64,000 nt of DNA from an uncultured Ignavibacteriota bacterium (GTDB lineage Bacteria > Bacteroidota > Ignavibacteria > Palsa-1295): the NCBI GenBank assembly GCA_903900335.1, contig CAIUMP010000007.1, positions 23,527 through 87,526 on the forward strand, in the 5' to 3' direction. The position numbers and the translations under genes were made by a program. Every line of letters starts with the position of its first letter. Positions within the stretch are counted from its first letter, which is position 1. A model generated the notes under the pieces. That model searched no databases, was not told the origin of the DNA, and worked only from the letters and a program-made list of their open reading frames with translations. Positions 27,524 through 35,849 of this stretch are shown here, in pieces.

Positions 27524-28210
27524 ATGAATGAAAACTCATATTGCTACGACGGGAATTCGGGCTTGTTACAGCTTCGGCTTGGCCCGTTGGTCGGCATCGC
27601 TCTCGTGATTGTCACATTCCTTCCAGTGCCAATCTTTGCTCAGGATACAATGCCTGCCAACGTACTTGCGCAGCGAATCGAAAAGAAGCTGCTCGCTAGC
27701 CCCGCAGTCTCCATGCAATTCGATCTCTTGGGCGAAGGCAAAGTCACCCTAACTGCGGACACGAAGAATCACCGCGTCCGAATCGAGAGCCCATCTATGC
27801 TCGTCATATCGGATGGGGAGAAGATCTGGAATTATCAGAAGCAAACTGAGCGTGTAACAATCGATGCGGTAAGTGCTTCATCACCGTTCAAGGAGCCGTC
27901 CAGCATTTTTCAGTTTTCGAAGAACTACGGTGCGAGTATCGTTAAGCACAACGGTGAGCAATACCAATTGGAGTTAAAGCCAAACGTGCACCTTCAATCA
28001 CTTCTGAAATCAGCGGGGGATATTCAAGCCATCGTTTTGGATGTAAAGGCTCATGACAAAGACATTACAATCCAAAAGGCGACTGCAACAAGCGCGAAAG
28101 GGGAGATTCGGACGAATACTCTAACCATCAAATCACTGAAGAGCGTAAGGGCATCTGACTTTGTTCTGAAGATGACGAACAAGATGAAAGTGCTCGATCT
28201 CCGAGAATAA
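27524..28210 (+). CDS. lolA: LolA-like outer-membrane lipoprotein carrier
   Basis: 228 residues. Signal peptide to about 40 (ending IFAQ). The mature part has the LolA/LolB beta-sheet pattern: an amphipathic opening helix, FDLLGEGKVTLTADTKNHRVRIESPSM, VISDGEKIWNYQKQTERVTI, and alternating strands to KMKVLDLRE. LolA shuttles lipoproteins from the inner to the outer membrane through the periplasm, matching the several lipoproteins encoded nearby. Sequence identity in the family is low, so orthology is likely but not certain. The ferredoxin gene follows after about 17 bp. Confidence 0.82.
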   Translation: MNENSYCYDGNSGLLQLRLGPLVGIALVIVTFLPVPIFAQDTMPANVLAQRIEKKLLASPAVSMQFDLLGEGKVTLTADTKNHRVRIESPSMLVISDGEKIWNYQKQTERVTIDAVSASSPFKEPSSIFQFSKNYGASIVKHNGEQYQLELKPNVHLQSLLKSAGDIQAIVLDVKAHDKDITIQKATATSAKGEIRTNTLTIKSLKSVRASDFVLKMTNKMKVLDLRE

Positions 28211-28227
28211 CATAGGACTTGACACGT

Positions 28228-28572
28228 ATGCGTTTCAACCATCACATCTTCATTTGCGAAAATCTCCGCGCGGAAGACGACCCCAAAGGCTGCTGCGCCG
28301 CGAAAGGCTCGGCGGCAATTCGCCACGCGATGAAGTCGGAAATCAAAAAGCGAGGACTACGAGCCGAGGTCCGCGCTAATGCTGCAGGCTGTTTGGATGC
28401 ATGTGAGTTCGGCCCCTCGATTGTTGTCTATCCAGAGGGAGTCTGGTATGGCGGAGTGACAGAAGGGGATGTGACGGAGATATTGGAGTCGCATATTATT
28501 GGGGGGAGGCCGGTGGAGCGATTGCTGATTCGCGATACGAAATACAATCAGGAGCTGAAACTAGGCAAATAA
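28228..28572 (+). CDS. Thioredoxin-like 2Fe-2S ferredoxin
   Basis: 114 residues from ATG 28228 (TTG at 28219 also in frame). Four cysteine ligands are placed as in thioredoxin-fold ferredoxins: one in FICEN, one in GCC, and two in GCLDAC. The ending EGVWYGGVTEGDVTEILESH is typical. These proteins carry single electrons in the cytoplasm; the partner is unknown. It follows lolA closely, which may be just compact spacing. Confidence 0.88.
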   Translation: MRFNHHIFICENLRAEDDPKGCCAAKGSAAIRHAMKSEIKKRGLRAEVRANAAGCLDACEFGPSIVVYPEGVWYGGVTEGDVTEILESHIIGGRPVERLLIRDTKYNQELKLGK

Positions 28573-28603
28573 AAAAGTGGTGCAACCCGAAGGATTGCAC
28601 CAC
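28571..28603 (-). terminator. Intrinsic terminator for the RRM gene
   Basis: A 9-bp perfect stem (28577-28585 with 28595-28603, gtggtgcaa and complement) is followed on the minus strand by six T (complement of A 28571-28576). It lies 43 bp after the RRM gene's stop and abuts the ferredoxin stop. On the plus strand there is no T-run. Confidence 0.85.
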
Positions 28604-28645
28604 CTGATAATAACTCTCGCTGAACGAGGTTAGCCGAAACTCAGC

Positions 28646-29035
28646 TCACCACCATCCACGGCGATTACCGTACGTGCGGCCTGATGTATCCGTGAAATCC
28701 GCGTTGTCGTTCGAATGGATATAGCGTTCGCGCTGCGGGCGCTCCGGTGAGAATGTGCGTTCGACATGTGGACGTGCCTCGCGAACCGATAGGTTGCGGC
28801 CTTCGATTTCCTTGCCATTAAGCTCGGTCATCGCCTTCTTGGCGGCATCCTGCGACTCGAATTCTACGAATCCGAATCCTTTAGAGCGCCGCGTGACCTG
28901 ATCCGATACGATCGCTGCGCTTGTGATGCGACCGTATGGCTTGAACATCTCTTCAAGATTTTCGGCGGTATAGCTATACGGCAAGCTACCGACATAGAGT
29001 TTGGTTTGGGAAGCTGCTTGTGTTTCGTTTTCCAT
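28646..29035 (-). CDS. RRM RNA-binding protein
   Basis: 129 residues from ATG 29035, chosen because AAAGGA lies six bases upstream; the frame extends to 29098 but without a better start. One RNA-recognition motif fills the first 85 residues: RNP2 LYVGSL and RNP1 KGFGFVEF. A short basic, Arg/Ser-rich tail ends RGWW. Single-RRM proteins of this type occur in Cyanobacteria and Bacteroidota and often act as cold-responsive RNA chaperones. It has its own terminator, so it is monocistronic. Confidence 0.92.
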   Translation of the reverse strand: MENETQAASQTKLYVGSLPYSYTAENLEEMFKPYGRITSAAIVSDQVTRRSKGFGFVEFESQDAAKKAMTELNGKEIEGRNLSVREARPHVERTFSPERPQRERYIHSNDNADFTDTSGRTYGNRRGWW

Positions 29036-29194
29036 TCGTGATCCTTTGGTGCCCTTGTGACCCGCCAAAACCGATGACGGAGAGCTAAATTCGAACATTT
29101 CTCCCCTTCTGGGCCGGGATTAGCGAATGGCCCCGAAGTTAGAGATGGGCGCTAACAGCGCGGGATTTCAAGAAGTTCGTGGATAACTTTGAGC

Positions 29195-29235
29195 GCTCAC
29201 CGCACCTTCCATTCGAGTGCTCACCGCACCTTCCA
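29195..29235. repeat. 17-bp direct repeat straddling a stop codon
   Basis: gctcaccgcaccttcca occurs at 29195-29211 and 29219-29235, a 24-bp period. The second copy spans the final codons and stop (29221-29223) of the minus-strand membrane protein; the first lies just beyond it. This looks like a small tandem duplication. Confidence 0.85.
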
Positions 29236-31299
29236 GATGCATACCTCAGAATCGTGGAATACTATTCTGCCTATTCCGTTCGCTGGCCAGATTGGCGCTT
29301 GACTTTTCCCGGTTTCCTGAATCACGTACCTTATGGTGCCTTTACTAATGGCGTTGCGGACCGCCCGTGCGTCACTCGAGACAAAAACGGTATCCAGAAG
29401 TTCGCGTCTTTCGCCTAGCAGGCGCTGTGCAGCCAGGGTTGGGTGAAGGCCTTTCTCAGAATTCGTATCGCTGACCGCTCCGAGCAACGATCCGTACTTG
29501 GCACCTTCCGATAAAACGGGGTGGCCCGAAATAGCTGCATACCAGTAGTAGGATTCATCTCCCGATGTGTCAAGATCGAATCGGCGTGATGCCAAAACGG
29601 TCTGGTTTTCGTCTATTTTCGCAAGCTCCTTCAGGCCTAATACCAGTCCAGCCTTGACAACTCGTGGATTGGAATTGCAATCTCTAATTGTATTCTGTGC
29701 AGTTCGCGCGAAGCCCATGATAAGCGCAATTCCGCCGACGACAAGTGTCACCTTTGAACGAAAAGTGCGCTCAGAACTCCAAATGACAGGAAGTGTAATT
29801 GATATCAATATCAATGCTGCCTGCGTGGAGATCAGAGGTGCATAGAATGACAGAGCAAGCGGATACCAAGCCGGGGAGTAGGCCACGGGCAAAAGCAGTC
29901 CAATCGGAAGCAAAGAAAATAGGACGAACCGAACCTCTTGCGAGACACCCGACCTATACCACTTGCGATTCATCGCCGCCATTAAAATCAGCGAGGTAAA
30001 GATCTTCGGGTCAAGAATAGCCCACCGAAGTAGGTGAAAAATTGAGTACGGAACAAGAAGCCAGCTTCGAAGCGCTACGTGCAGACCTTGCGAAACAGGA
30101 TTCAGCGATGCAACAGGAAGATGCAGTGCCGCAGCAAGGTGATTGCCATAACCCATGAGAGGCGCGCCGATAAGGAAATCGCCTCCAGGCATCAATGGGT
30201 TGGCAGGCAGGGATTGGATAATGACAATTGCAAAGCAGAGAGCAAGTACAGTAAGTAGTTCGGCGGCCAGTATTCTGTCCCTTCGCAGGAGCCAAACGGA
30301 AAGTAGGATCGTAGCTCCAGCAAACGCGAGGAAAGTAGAAACCTTCGTTTCTGTAAGTTCGGCGAAGAGAACGAGAATAAGGATGGACAGCACTGTTCCT
30401 TCGCGCCTCCGCCGCAGTTCTCGATTCATCGCCGGGTTGGAGCGGACATCCAGCAATAGTAGAAGATTGAGAGCAACCAGACTTCCGAAGACGAAGGAAG
30501 GGCTAAGCGCGTAACTGCCAAGCTCGGTACCAGAAATGCCGCTGACAAGAAACCACACGGCCACTGCTGCCGACCCTACCACACGGTTCTTCGTGAATCG
30601 CACAATAAGGGTGAAAAGTGAGAATCCAAGGAGGGAATACCCAACAAGCGGTGCCGCGAAAGCGAGATCCTCCAATGTCCGGTCTCGTGGAAGGAGCGAG
30701 AGCAGTTGGTAAATGGCGTCGTGGTAGTGCCACGGCTGCGCTGCCTGGTGCAGATCATGAAGAGAGCCGAAGTTGCGAATGCCATGGACCTCTCCGGCTA
30801 GAAATGGAATATCCACTCCGAATAGTGCGTGCGTTAGAATCGCACCATCAGAGGTAAAGTGGAATTGGGGAAGACTATACGCGCCGATCAGAACAAGTGC
30901 AAAAATCACACACTTCCAAAGATCATTCAGTAATTCAGCCCAACTTTTCCATGAGCCGGCGAGGGTGTCGGTTCGATGCCGGAAGTAACTGGCGGATCCG
31001 ATCACTCCAATCCCTATTAAAATGAAGTAAATCGCTACGGTGGGCAGGCCAGTTACCCGTAGTAGGCAAAGTATTAGCAGGACTGTCCCAATTCCAACCG
31101 AACTCGCAAGCGAGAGTACTTCGTGCTTTGACAGATCGATGCCGGCATACCTCTTCAGTGCAAGTAAGACCGCCAGCCCTGGTAGAAGGGTTATCGCAGC
31201 CAGGGCAAGCGCATCCATTCCAACCAACAACGAATAATGGAAGACCGCACACTCGATCAGAAACAGTACACTGGCGATCACCGGCAATAGGACGGCCAT
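29221..31299 (-). CDS. Large multi-spanning membrane protein, possible GT-C-like glycosyltransferase
   Basis: 692 residues with about twelve or more hydrophobic segments. Most are in the first 550 residues, then comes a soluble C-terminal domain (from about 560). The first large loop (FTSDGAILTHALFG, then QPWHYHDAIYQLLSLLPRD) carries acidic and His residues where GT-C enzymes have their catalytic loop, but I find no family signature. It is the last gene of the minus-strand glycan cluster, 7 bp after the sugar aminotransferase. A transporter or polymerase (Wzy-like) function is also possible; I am not sure. Confidence 0.7.
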   Translation of the reverse strand: MAVLLPVIASVLFLIECAVFHYSLLVGMDALALAAITLLPGLAVLLALKRYAGIDLSKHEVLSLASSVGIGTVLLILCLLRVTGLPTVAIYFILIGIGVIGSASYFRHRTDTLAGSWKSWAELLNDLWKCVIFALVLIGAYSLPQFHFTSDGAILTHALFGVDIPFLAGEVHGIRNFGSLHDLHQAAQPWHYHDAIYQLLSLLPRDRTLEDLAFAAPLVGYSLLGFSLFTLIVRFTKNRVVGSAAVAVWFLVSGISGTELGSYALSPSFVFGSLVALNLLLLLDVRSNPAMNRELRRRREGTVLSILILVLFAELTETKVSTFLAFAGATILLSVWLLRRDRILAAELLTVLALCFAIVIIQSLPANPLMPGGDFLIGAPLMGYGNHLAAALHLPVASLNPVSQGLHVALRSWLLVPYSIFHLLRWAILDPKIFTSLILMAAMNRKWYRSGVSQEVRFVLFSLLPIGLLLPVAYSPAWYPLALSFYAPLISTQAALILISITLPVIWSSERTFRSKVTLVVGGIALIMGFARTAQNTIRDCNSNPRVVKAGLVLGLKELAKIDENQTVLASRRFDLDTSGDESYYWYAAISGHPVLSEGAKYGSLLGAVSDTNSEKGLHPTLAAQRLLGERRELLDTVFVSSDARAVRNAISKGTIRYVIQETGKSQAPIWPANGIGRIVFHDSEVCIWKVR

Positions 31300-31306
31300 G
31301 GGGTCG

Positions 31307-32461
31307 CTATGCCTTGGTCGATAGGTTTGCAGCGCACTCCCTAACCGATTCCTTGACCTGTGCGATCACGTGATCGATCTCGGCATCACTTAGCTTTGTG
31401 TAAAGCGGAAGAGTGATCGTGGAATCTCCGATATGCTCCGCACTGGGAAAGGTACCATCTGGCATATCGAAGTGCTCCTTGTAATACGAGAGCCGATTGA
31501 TCGAGCGAAAGTTCACGGCAACCCCTATACCTCTATCTTGTAGATCGGACAAGACAATATCCCGAATCTCCGGATCGACCCAGATCGTGAACAAATGACG
31601 TCCGTGTACGGAGTTAGGAAGAACAGGTGGGAGAGCAATGCCTTCTGCATTCTTAAATCCCTCCTCATATCGATTGCATACATACTCCCGGCGTTCTAAC
31701 CGTTCTGCCAGATGTGGAATCTGGGGAAGCAGTATCGCTGCTTGAATATCGAACATGTTGCACTTATATCCAAGCATCTCCATGTCGTAGTGCTTGAACC
31801 GAGCCGAGTAACGATCGGCAGCAGACTTGTTCATACCATGCTGGCGAAGAACCATCAGCTTCTCAAAAAGGGACTTGTCATTTGTTGTGATCGCTCCGCC
31901 TTCGCCAGATGCCAAATTCTTCGTTGCATAAAAGCTGAAGACAGCCATCTCGGAAAGCTCCCCCGGTTTGATACCGTCCCGCTCACTCTCGACAGAGTGT
32001 GCGCAGTCTTCGACAATGGCAAGTCCGTGTTCTTTTGCAATTGCGCTCATTCGGCGCATGTCACACATCTGGCCATAAAGATGCACAGGGAGGATCGCCT
32101 TCGTTCGCGGGGTGATGGCAGCTTCAATTGCATCGCAGGAAATATTTCCCGTCTCCGGCTCTACATCGACGAACACGGGAGTCGCTCCGCATTCGATGAT
32201 GATATTGGATGTCGCCATGAAGGTCATCGGTGTTGTGATGACCTCATCGCCAGGACGAATACCCAGCGCCTTCAGTGCGATGAACCCGCCCATTGTCCAA
32301 CTTGTGACGCCCACGCAATACTGGGCACGCATGTACTCGGCAAACTTCGCTTCGAAATCCTTCGTCCGCGGGCCAGTGGTTAGGAACGTGGAATGAATCA
32401 CATCGGCAAGCGCTGTGATCTCCTCTTCTCCGAGCGGGTGTTTGTAAAATTCTACTTTCAT
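31307..32461 (-). CDS. DegT/DnrJ/EryC1/StrS-type sugar aminotransferase
   Basis: 384 residues, standard length. The PLP lysine is Lys181 in FYATKNLASGEGGA, and Asp152 of EDCAHSV contacts the cofactor ring. GDEVITTPMTFMATSN and YGQMCDM are also typical. These enzymes add an amino group from glutamate to a keto-sugar on a nucleotide carrier, giving an amino-sugar for surface glycans. The keto-sugar might come from the epimerase/dehydratase at 48532-49560. Its start overlaps the stop of the preceding gene by 4 bp, so translation is probably coupled. Confidence 0.93.
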   Translation of the reverse strand: MKVEFYKHPLGEEEITALADVIHSTFLTTGPRTKDFEAKFAEYMRAQYCVGVTSWTMGGFIALKALGIRPGDEVITTPMTFMATSNIIIECGATPVFVDVEPETGNISCDAIEAAITPRTKAILPVHLYGQMCDMRRMSAIAKEHGLAIVEDCAHSVESERDGIKPGELSEMAVFSFYATKNLASGEGGAITTNDKSLFEKLMVLRQHGMNKSAADRYSARFKHYDMEMLGYKCNMFDIQAAILLPQIPHLAERLERREYVCNRYEEGFKNAEGIALPPVLPNSVHGRHLFTIWVDPEIRDIVLSDLQDRGIGVAVNFRSINRLSYYKEHFDMPDGTFPSAEHIGDSTITLPLYTKLSDAEIDHVIAQVKESVRECAANLSTKA

Positions 32462-34320
32462 TTCTTAATCAAAATCCATCCTCCAGCGCGGATGGGATCC
32501 ATGAGTGTGTCGCTGGGCAATGAGCGTTCCTCGCTTCTAAACACGCGCGCGATTTCAAAGTTCTTGAGAGGCAATTGTAAGAACATTGGAGGGGCGTCCT
32601 CCTTTCGAACCTTCTCGAGAATGGGTTCGCCCTGCACATCACGAATGCCACTTTCCATCACCAGGAGGGATCCTGCGGGAATGGCGTCACTCGACATGTA
32701 ATCCATTGTCGGTCGTAGTGGTGCATTGTGCGCGCTTCTGGATATACGGCGTGCGGAGTCTATGAACTGTTGCGGGTGCTGGAGGAGCTGCCTGGCGCTC
32801 CATGTTCGGAGTAGCCTACGCACGGCAAGCACGCCATAGTCCGGAGTCTTACTCTCATACGGTACCGACTGTTGCTCGAAGTAATTGGATGGTAGTCCGT
32901 CCGAGTAGGATGGTCCCTTGATCGTGCTCCGGGAATAGTGTCTGGTGTAGCCCAGATAGTATGCGGCGATGGGTTCCGGGCAATACCAGTAGCCCGAGCG
33001 GCCCTGCTGTTCCAAGCTACGGGCATTGTTGGCAAGCGCCTCGTGGTCGTAGTCATTACGGAGATACTGATGGTAACTCTGATACGACTGTGTCACACCC
33101 GCAAGAAAGACAATTGCGAGCCCAACTGTGAAGAGCACAATGCCAACTTGAGCCCAACGTGTCAACACTTGGAACATCCGGGAATATAGATAGAGAACGA
33201 CCGCGGAAACCAGCAGGCATCCGATAGGCACAGTAATCAACAGGTATCTCTCAAAACTTCGGCCAAGGAGCGAAATCGTCCCGAGATAGAGCAAGAGGAA
33301 TGTTGTAAGGTGGGCAAAGCACGAAGCGGTTCGACCGCGATTCGAGAAGCCGAAAACCAGACCTAGAACGAGCACTAGTTCTGTTGCACCGTAGAACACA
33401 AGATGGATCTTTGAGGTGAAGTACACAATCGCGTACCGCAAATCATAACTTCCGCCTTTTTCCAAAAACGCTGCAAGCCAAACGGGTGCATCAAAGGGCC
33501 ATAATAGGAGTGTGAAGATGGCGCCTGTGGTCATAGCAACGAAAGCTACCATAGCGGAGCCTATCGAATATCGGCGTCCTAACACACCTGCCAAAAGCCA
33601 CAGCGCTCCAGGGACGACAGCGTTATACTTCATCAAAAATGCCCCGGCCCAAATGAGCGCGATTATCAGGGTCAGTACTCGTCGACCCCGTTGTGCCTTC
33701 CAAGGCCGGGCAGCCAGCTGATCGAAGGCCAAGAATCCGCACAGGATACAGAATACTTGAAAGGGATCGGCGAATAGTACCCGGCTGAAGGCCACCGCGA
33801 ACGGATGGAGTGCGAAGAGAAATGCTGCAATAATAGCGACCTGCCTCCCTAGCAATCGGGAAGCAAGGAGGTATAGCGGGAGAATGGAAGCAGCTCCGAT
33901 GAGCGCGGCCGGGAATCTCAGCCAGAACGTACTTTCTATTCCTGCCCTTCCGAGCCCATGGGCGACGAGCCAAACGAACGGTGCGTTCGATATCGCGTCC
34001 CACATGGGTGTGCTGTTGAGCAGCATATCACGAGCACCAATGGCAACGAACGCTTCATCGAGCAAGAGAGAATGCGAGGAGAGCAGCAGAAGCCGTGCGG
34101 TTAACCCTACGGCAAGTGCTACTCCGAGCAGCCAGTGGGTGCTCGCAAATCGAAGAAAGTCATTCTGCTTTGATGTAATGATACAGCTCGAGTTCTTTTG
34201 AGTGTCCGATTTGTTAGTGTCGCTCAGGTCGTAAGTCGCAGCGAGGCACGATGCACTATCGCTCCAGTGTTGGCTCGACAATGGTTGTTGGCGTCGGAAG
34301 GCGCGCGCGAAGCACTGCAC
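32458..34320 (-). CDS. GT-C glycosyltransferase, ArnT/PMT-like
   Basis: Up to 620 residues with about twelve membrane segments. The first periplasmic loop carries the Asp-Glu pair (LLLDEAFVAIGARD, 88-89) expected of PMT/ArnT-type enzymes, which move sugars from polyprenyl phosphate to a lipid or protein on the periplasmic side. A soluble tail follows from about 430 (SYQSYHQYLRNDYDHEALANNA, then WYCPEPIAAYYLG). The start is uncertain: ATG 34320 gives a 55-residue hydrophilic leader, and a shorter TTG start is possible. Stop overlaps the aminotransferase start by 4 bp. Confidence 0.82.
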   Translation of the reverse strand: MQCFARAFRRQQPLSSQHWSDSASCLAATYDLSDTNKSDTQKNSSCIITSKQNDFLRFASTHWLLGVALAVGLTARLLLLSSHSLLLDEAFVAIGARDMLLNSTPMWDAISNAPFVWLVAHGLGRAGIESTFWLRFPAALIGAASILPLYLLASRLLGRQVAIIAAFLFALHPFAVAFSRVLFADPFQVFCILCGFLAFDQLAARPWKAQRGRRVLTLIIALIWAGAFLMKYNAVVPGALWLLAGVLGRRYSIGSAMVAFVAMTTGAIFTLLLWPFDAPVWLAAFLEKGGSYDLRYAIVYFTSKIHLVFYGATELVLVLGLVFGFSNRGRTASCFAHLTTFLLLYLGTISLLGRSFERYLLITVPIGCLLVSAVVLYLYSRMFQVLTRWAQVGIVLFTVGLAIVFLAGVTQSYQSYHQYLRNDYDHEALANNARSLEQQGRSGYWYCPEPIAAYYLGYTRHYSRSTIKGPSYSDGLPSNYFEQQSVPYESKTPDYGVLAVRRLLRTWSARQLLQHPQQFIDSARRISRSAHNAPLRPTMDYMSSDAIPAGSLLVMESGIRDVQGEPILEKVRKEDAPPMFLQLPLKNFEIARVFRSEERSLPSDTLMDPIRAGGWILIKK

Positions 34321-34359
34321 TACGAGATTTTGTAAGGAACTTGAGCGAAGAAGAGTTTA

Positions 34360-35835
34360 GTGAGAATAGATAATTTCTATCGGCAAACGGCCAGGTGGGG
34401 TCCTTGGGGGTATGCTCTGTTGCTTTTGGGATCCGCAGCGCTGTCTCAATTCGCGGTGCTAAGCAACGATAGCTTTCCTTTGCGCTGGCAAGCCGAACAT
34501 CTTTCCCTTTCAGCACCCTCTACGTTCTATGATGGCTTCTTTCCCATTGCTTATCCGCTACTGCTAAGGGCAGCCCAAGCGATTGGCAGTCCCTTCCGCG
34601 TATTAGAGTTTCTGCAAATACTGTTCGCAATTCTATATTTTACGAAGGCGACCCGCTTTGCTACTTCCAATCTCGATGAGCCATCCGCGCTGATCGCCCT
34701 TCCGTTTCTCATCTTCGCCCCGCAACTCATACGGGCGATCCTCAGCGCTGTACCCGACTTCTTCGCTGCTCTCTGTGTGCTCATTGCGTTTGTCTCCTGG
34801 ACTGACAACAAGGACAACGGACGATGGTCGGGTCTCTGGCTTGGGGTAGGAATTCTGTTCCGAACGCACGTCTTTGCGCTTGCCATCGCGCTGACCCTTG
34901 CCTTGCTGATAATGGAACGAAGTGCGGCGCTAAGACGAACCGCAACACTGTGGTTGGGTGTGGCACCATTCGTTGTTCTCCATGGCATCGTCCAAACATG
35001 GGCGGGTCACGGTTTTTTCGAGACTGGGCAGGCATTCAACCTGTGGAAGACAATGCATGGTGTTGACTGGTCCGATCCACCACTGCAGTTTGCCTCCACG
35101 CTTCCTCAAGTGATTCTCGACGAGCCGCAGCTATTCGTGCGGACGTATATTCAGTTAGTGCTTAATCAACTCTATTTGCTTCTTCCGTTATCGTTGTATC
35201 TCGGCTCGACGATGCTGAAGGGCGGGCGCCCGAAGCCGCTGGCTTCGCTTTCCCTGGCAACCATCTTTTACTTGCTAGCCACGGTCGCCGGGGGTAGTGC
35301 CAGAGCACTGATCCCGATCCTTCCGGTTGTCATCTTATGCGTCATTGCACTTTTTAGGTGGGTATCACCGAGTGAGCGGTCATCTCGACATGGTGACCGT
35401 CTGGCGATTATTCTGACGGTCTCCTTAATGGGCCTTTCGGTCGCGGCCTTGTTCTACGGGGCTATCCGGGCGCGAAATAGGATGGAGCTATATCAACGCT
35501 TGCAATCAAGGCTTGGCCTAGTCCAATCAGATGACGTTAGATCTGTTTATTCAGACGACTACGCATTATACTTCCCTGCTCTTCGCGAAACCGCTCCGCG
35601 TCGAAGCGGTGGCTGGGCCGAGATCGGACTTCCAAACTACGTCAAGGAGAATCCTCACATCCCAGACAGCACACCTACTGTGTGGTACCAGGGACTACAG
35701 TCGCATCATATTCGCTTTGTTGCCTTGCGTGTACCACCCATAAATCCGAGAGTTGCATCTTTTGCGGAAATTGACACCGCGCATTTTGTCAAAACGCCTT
35801 TCAGCGGTCCTTATTCTGTGTACATCGTGAGGTAG
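34360..35835 (+). CDS. GT-C-like membrane protein on the opposite strand
   Basis: 491 residues from GTG 34360, with about ten membrane segments. The first loop (NDSFPLRWQAEHL, FYDGFFPIAYPLLLRAAQ) and the overall layout fit GT-C-like enzymes, with a soluble domain from about 370 (RMELYQRLQSRLGLVQSDDV). No catalytic DE pair is obvious. It is the only plus-strand gene in the long minus-strand cluster. It sits between divergent 34320 (40-bp gap) and convergent 35850 (14-bp gap), so it must be transcribed separately. The substrate is unknown. Confidence 0.75.
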   Translation: MRIDNFYRQTARWGPWGYALLLLGSAALSQFAVLSNDSFPLRWQAEHLSLSAPSTFYDGFFPIAYPLLLRAAQAIGSPFRVLEFLQILFAILYFTKATRFATSNLDEPSALIALPFLIFAPQLIRAILSAVPDFFAALCVLIAFVSWTDNKDNGRWSGLWLGVGILFRTHVFALAIALTLALLIMERSAALRRTATLWLGVAPFVVLHGIVQTWAGHGFFETGQAFNLWKTMHGVDWSDPPLQFASTLPQVILDEPQLFVRTYIQLVLNQLYLLLPLSLYLGSTMLKGGRPKPLASLSLATIFYLLATVAGGSARALIPILPVVILCVIALFRWVSPSERSSRHGDRLAIILTVSLMGLSVAALFYGAIRARNRMELYQRLQSRLGLVQSDDVRSVYSDDYALYFPALRETAPRRSGGWAEIGLPNYVKENPHIPDSTPTVWYQGLQSHHIRFVALRVPPINPRVASFAEIDTAHFVKTPFSGPYSVYIVR

Positions 35836-35849
35836 GTAGAATTGGACTC

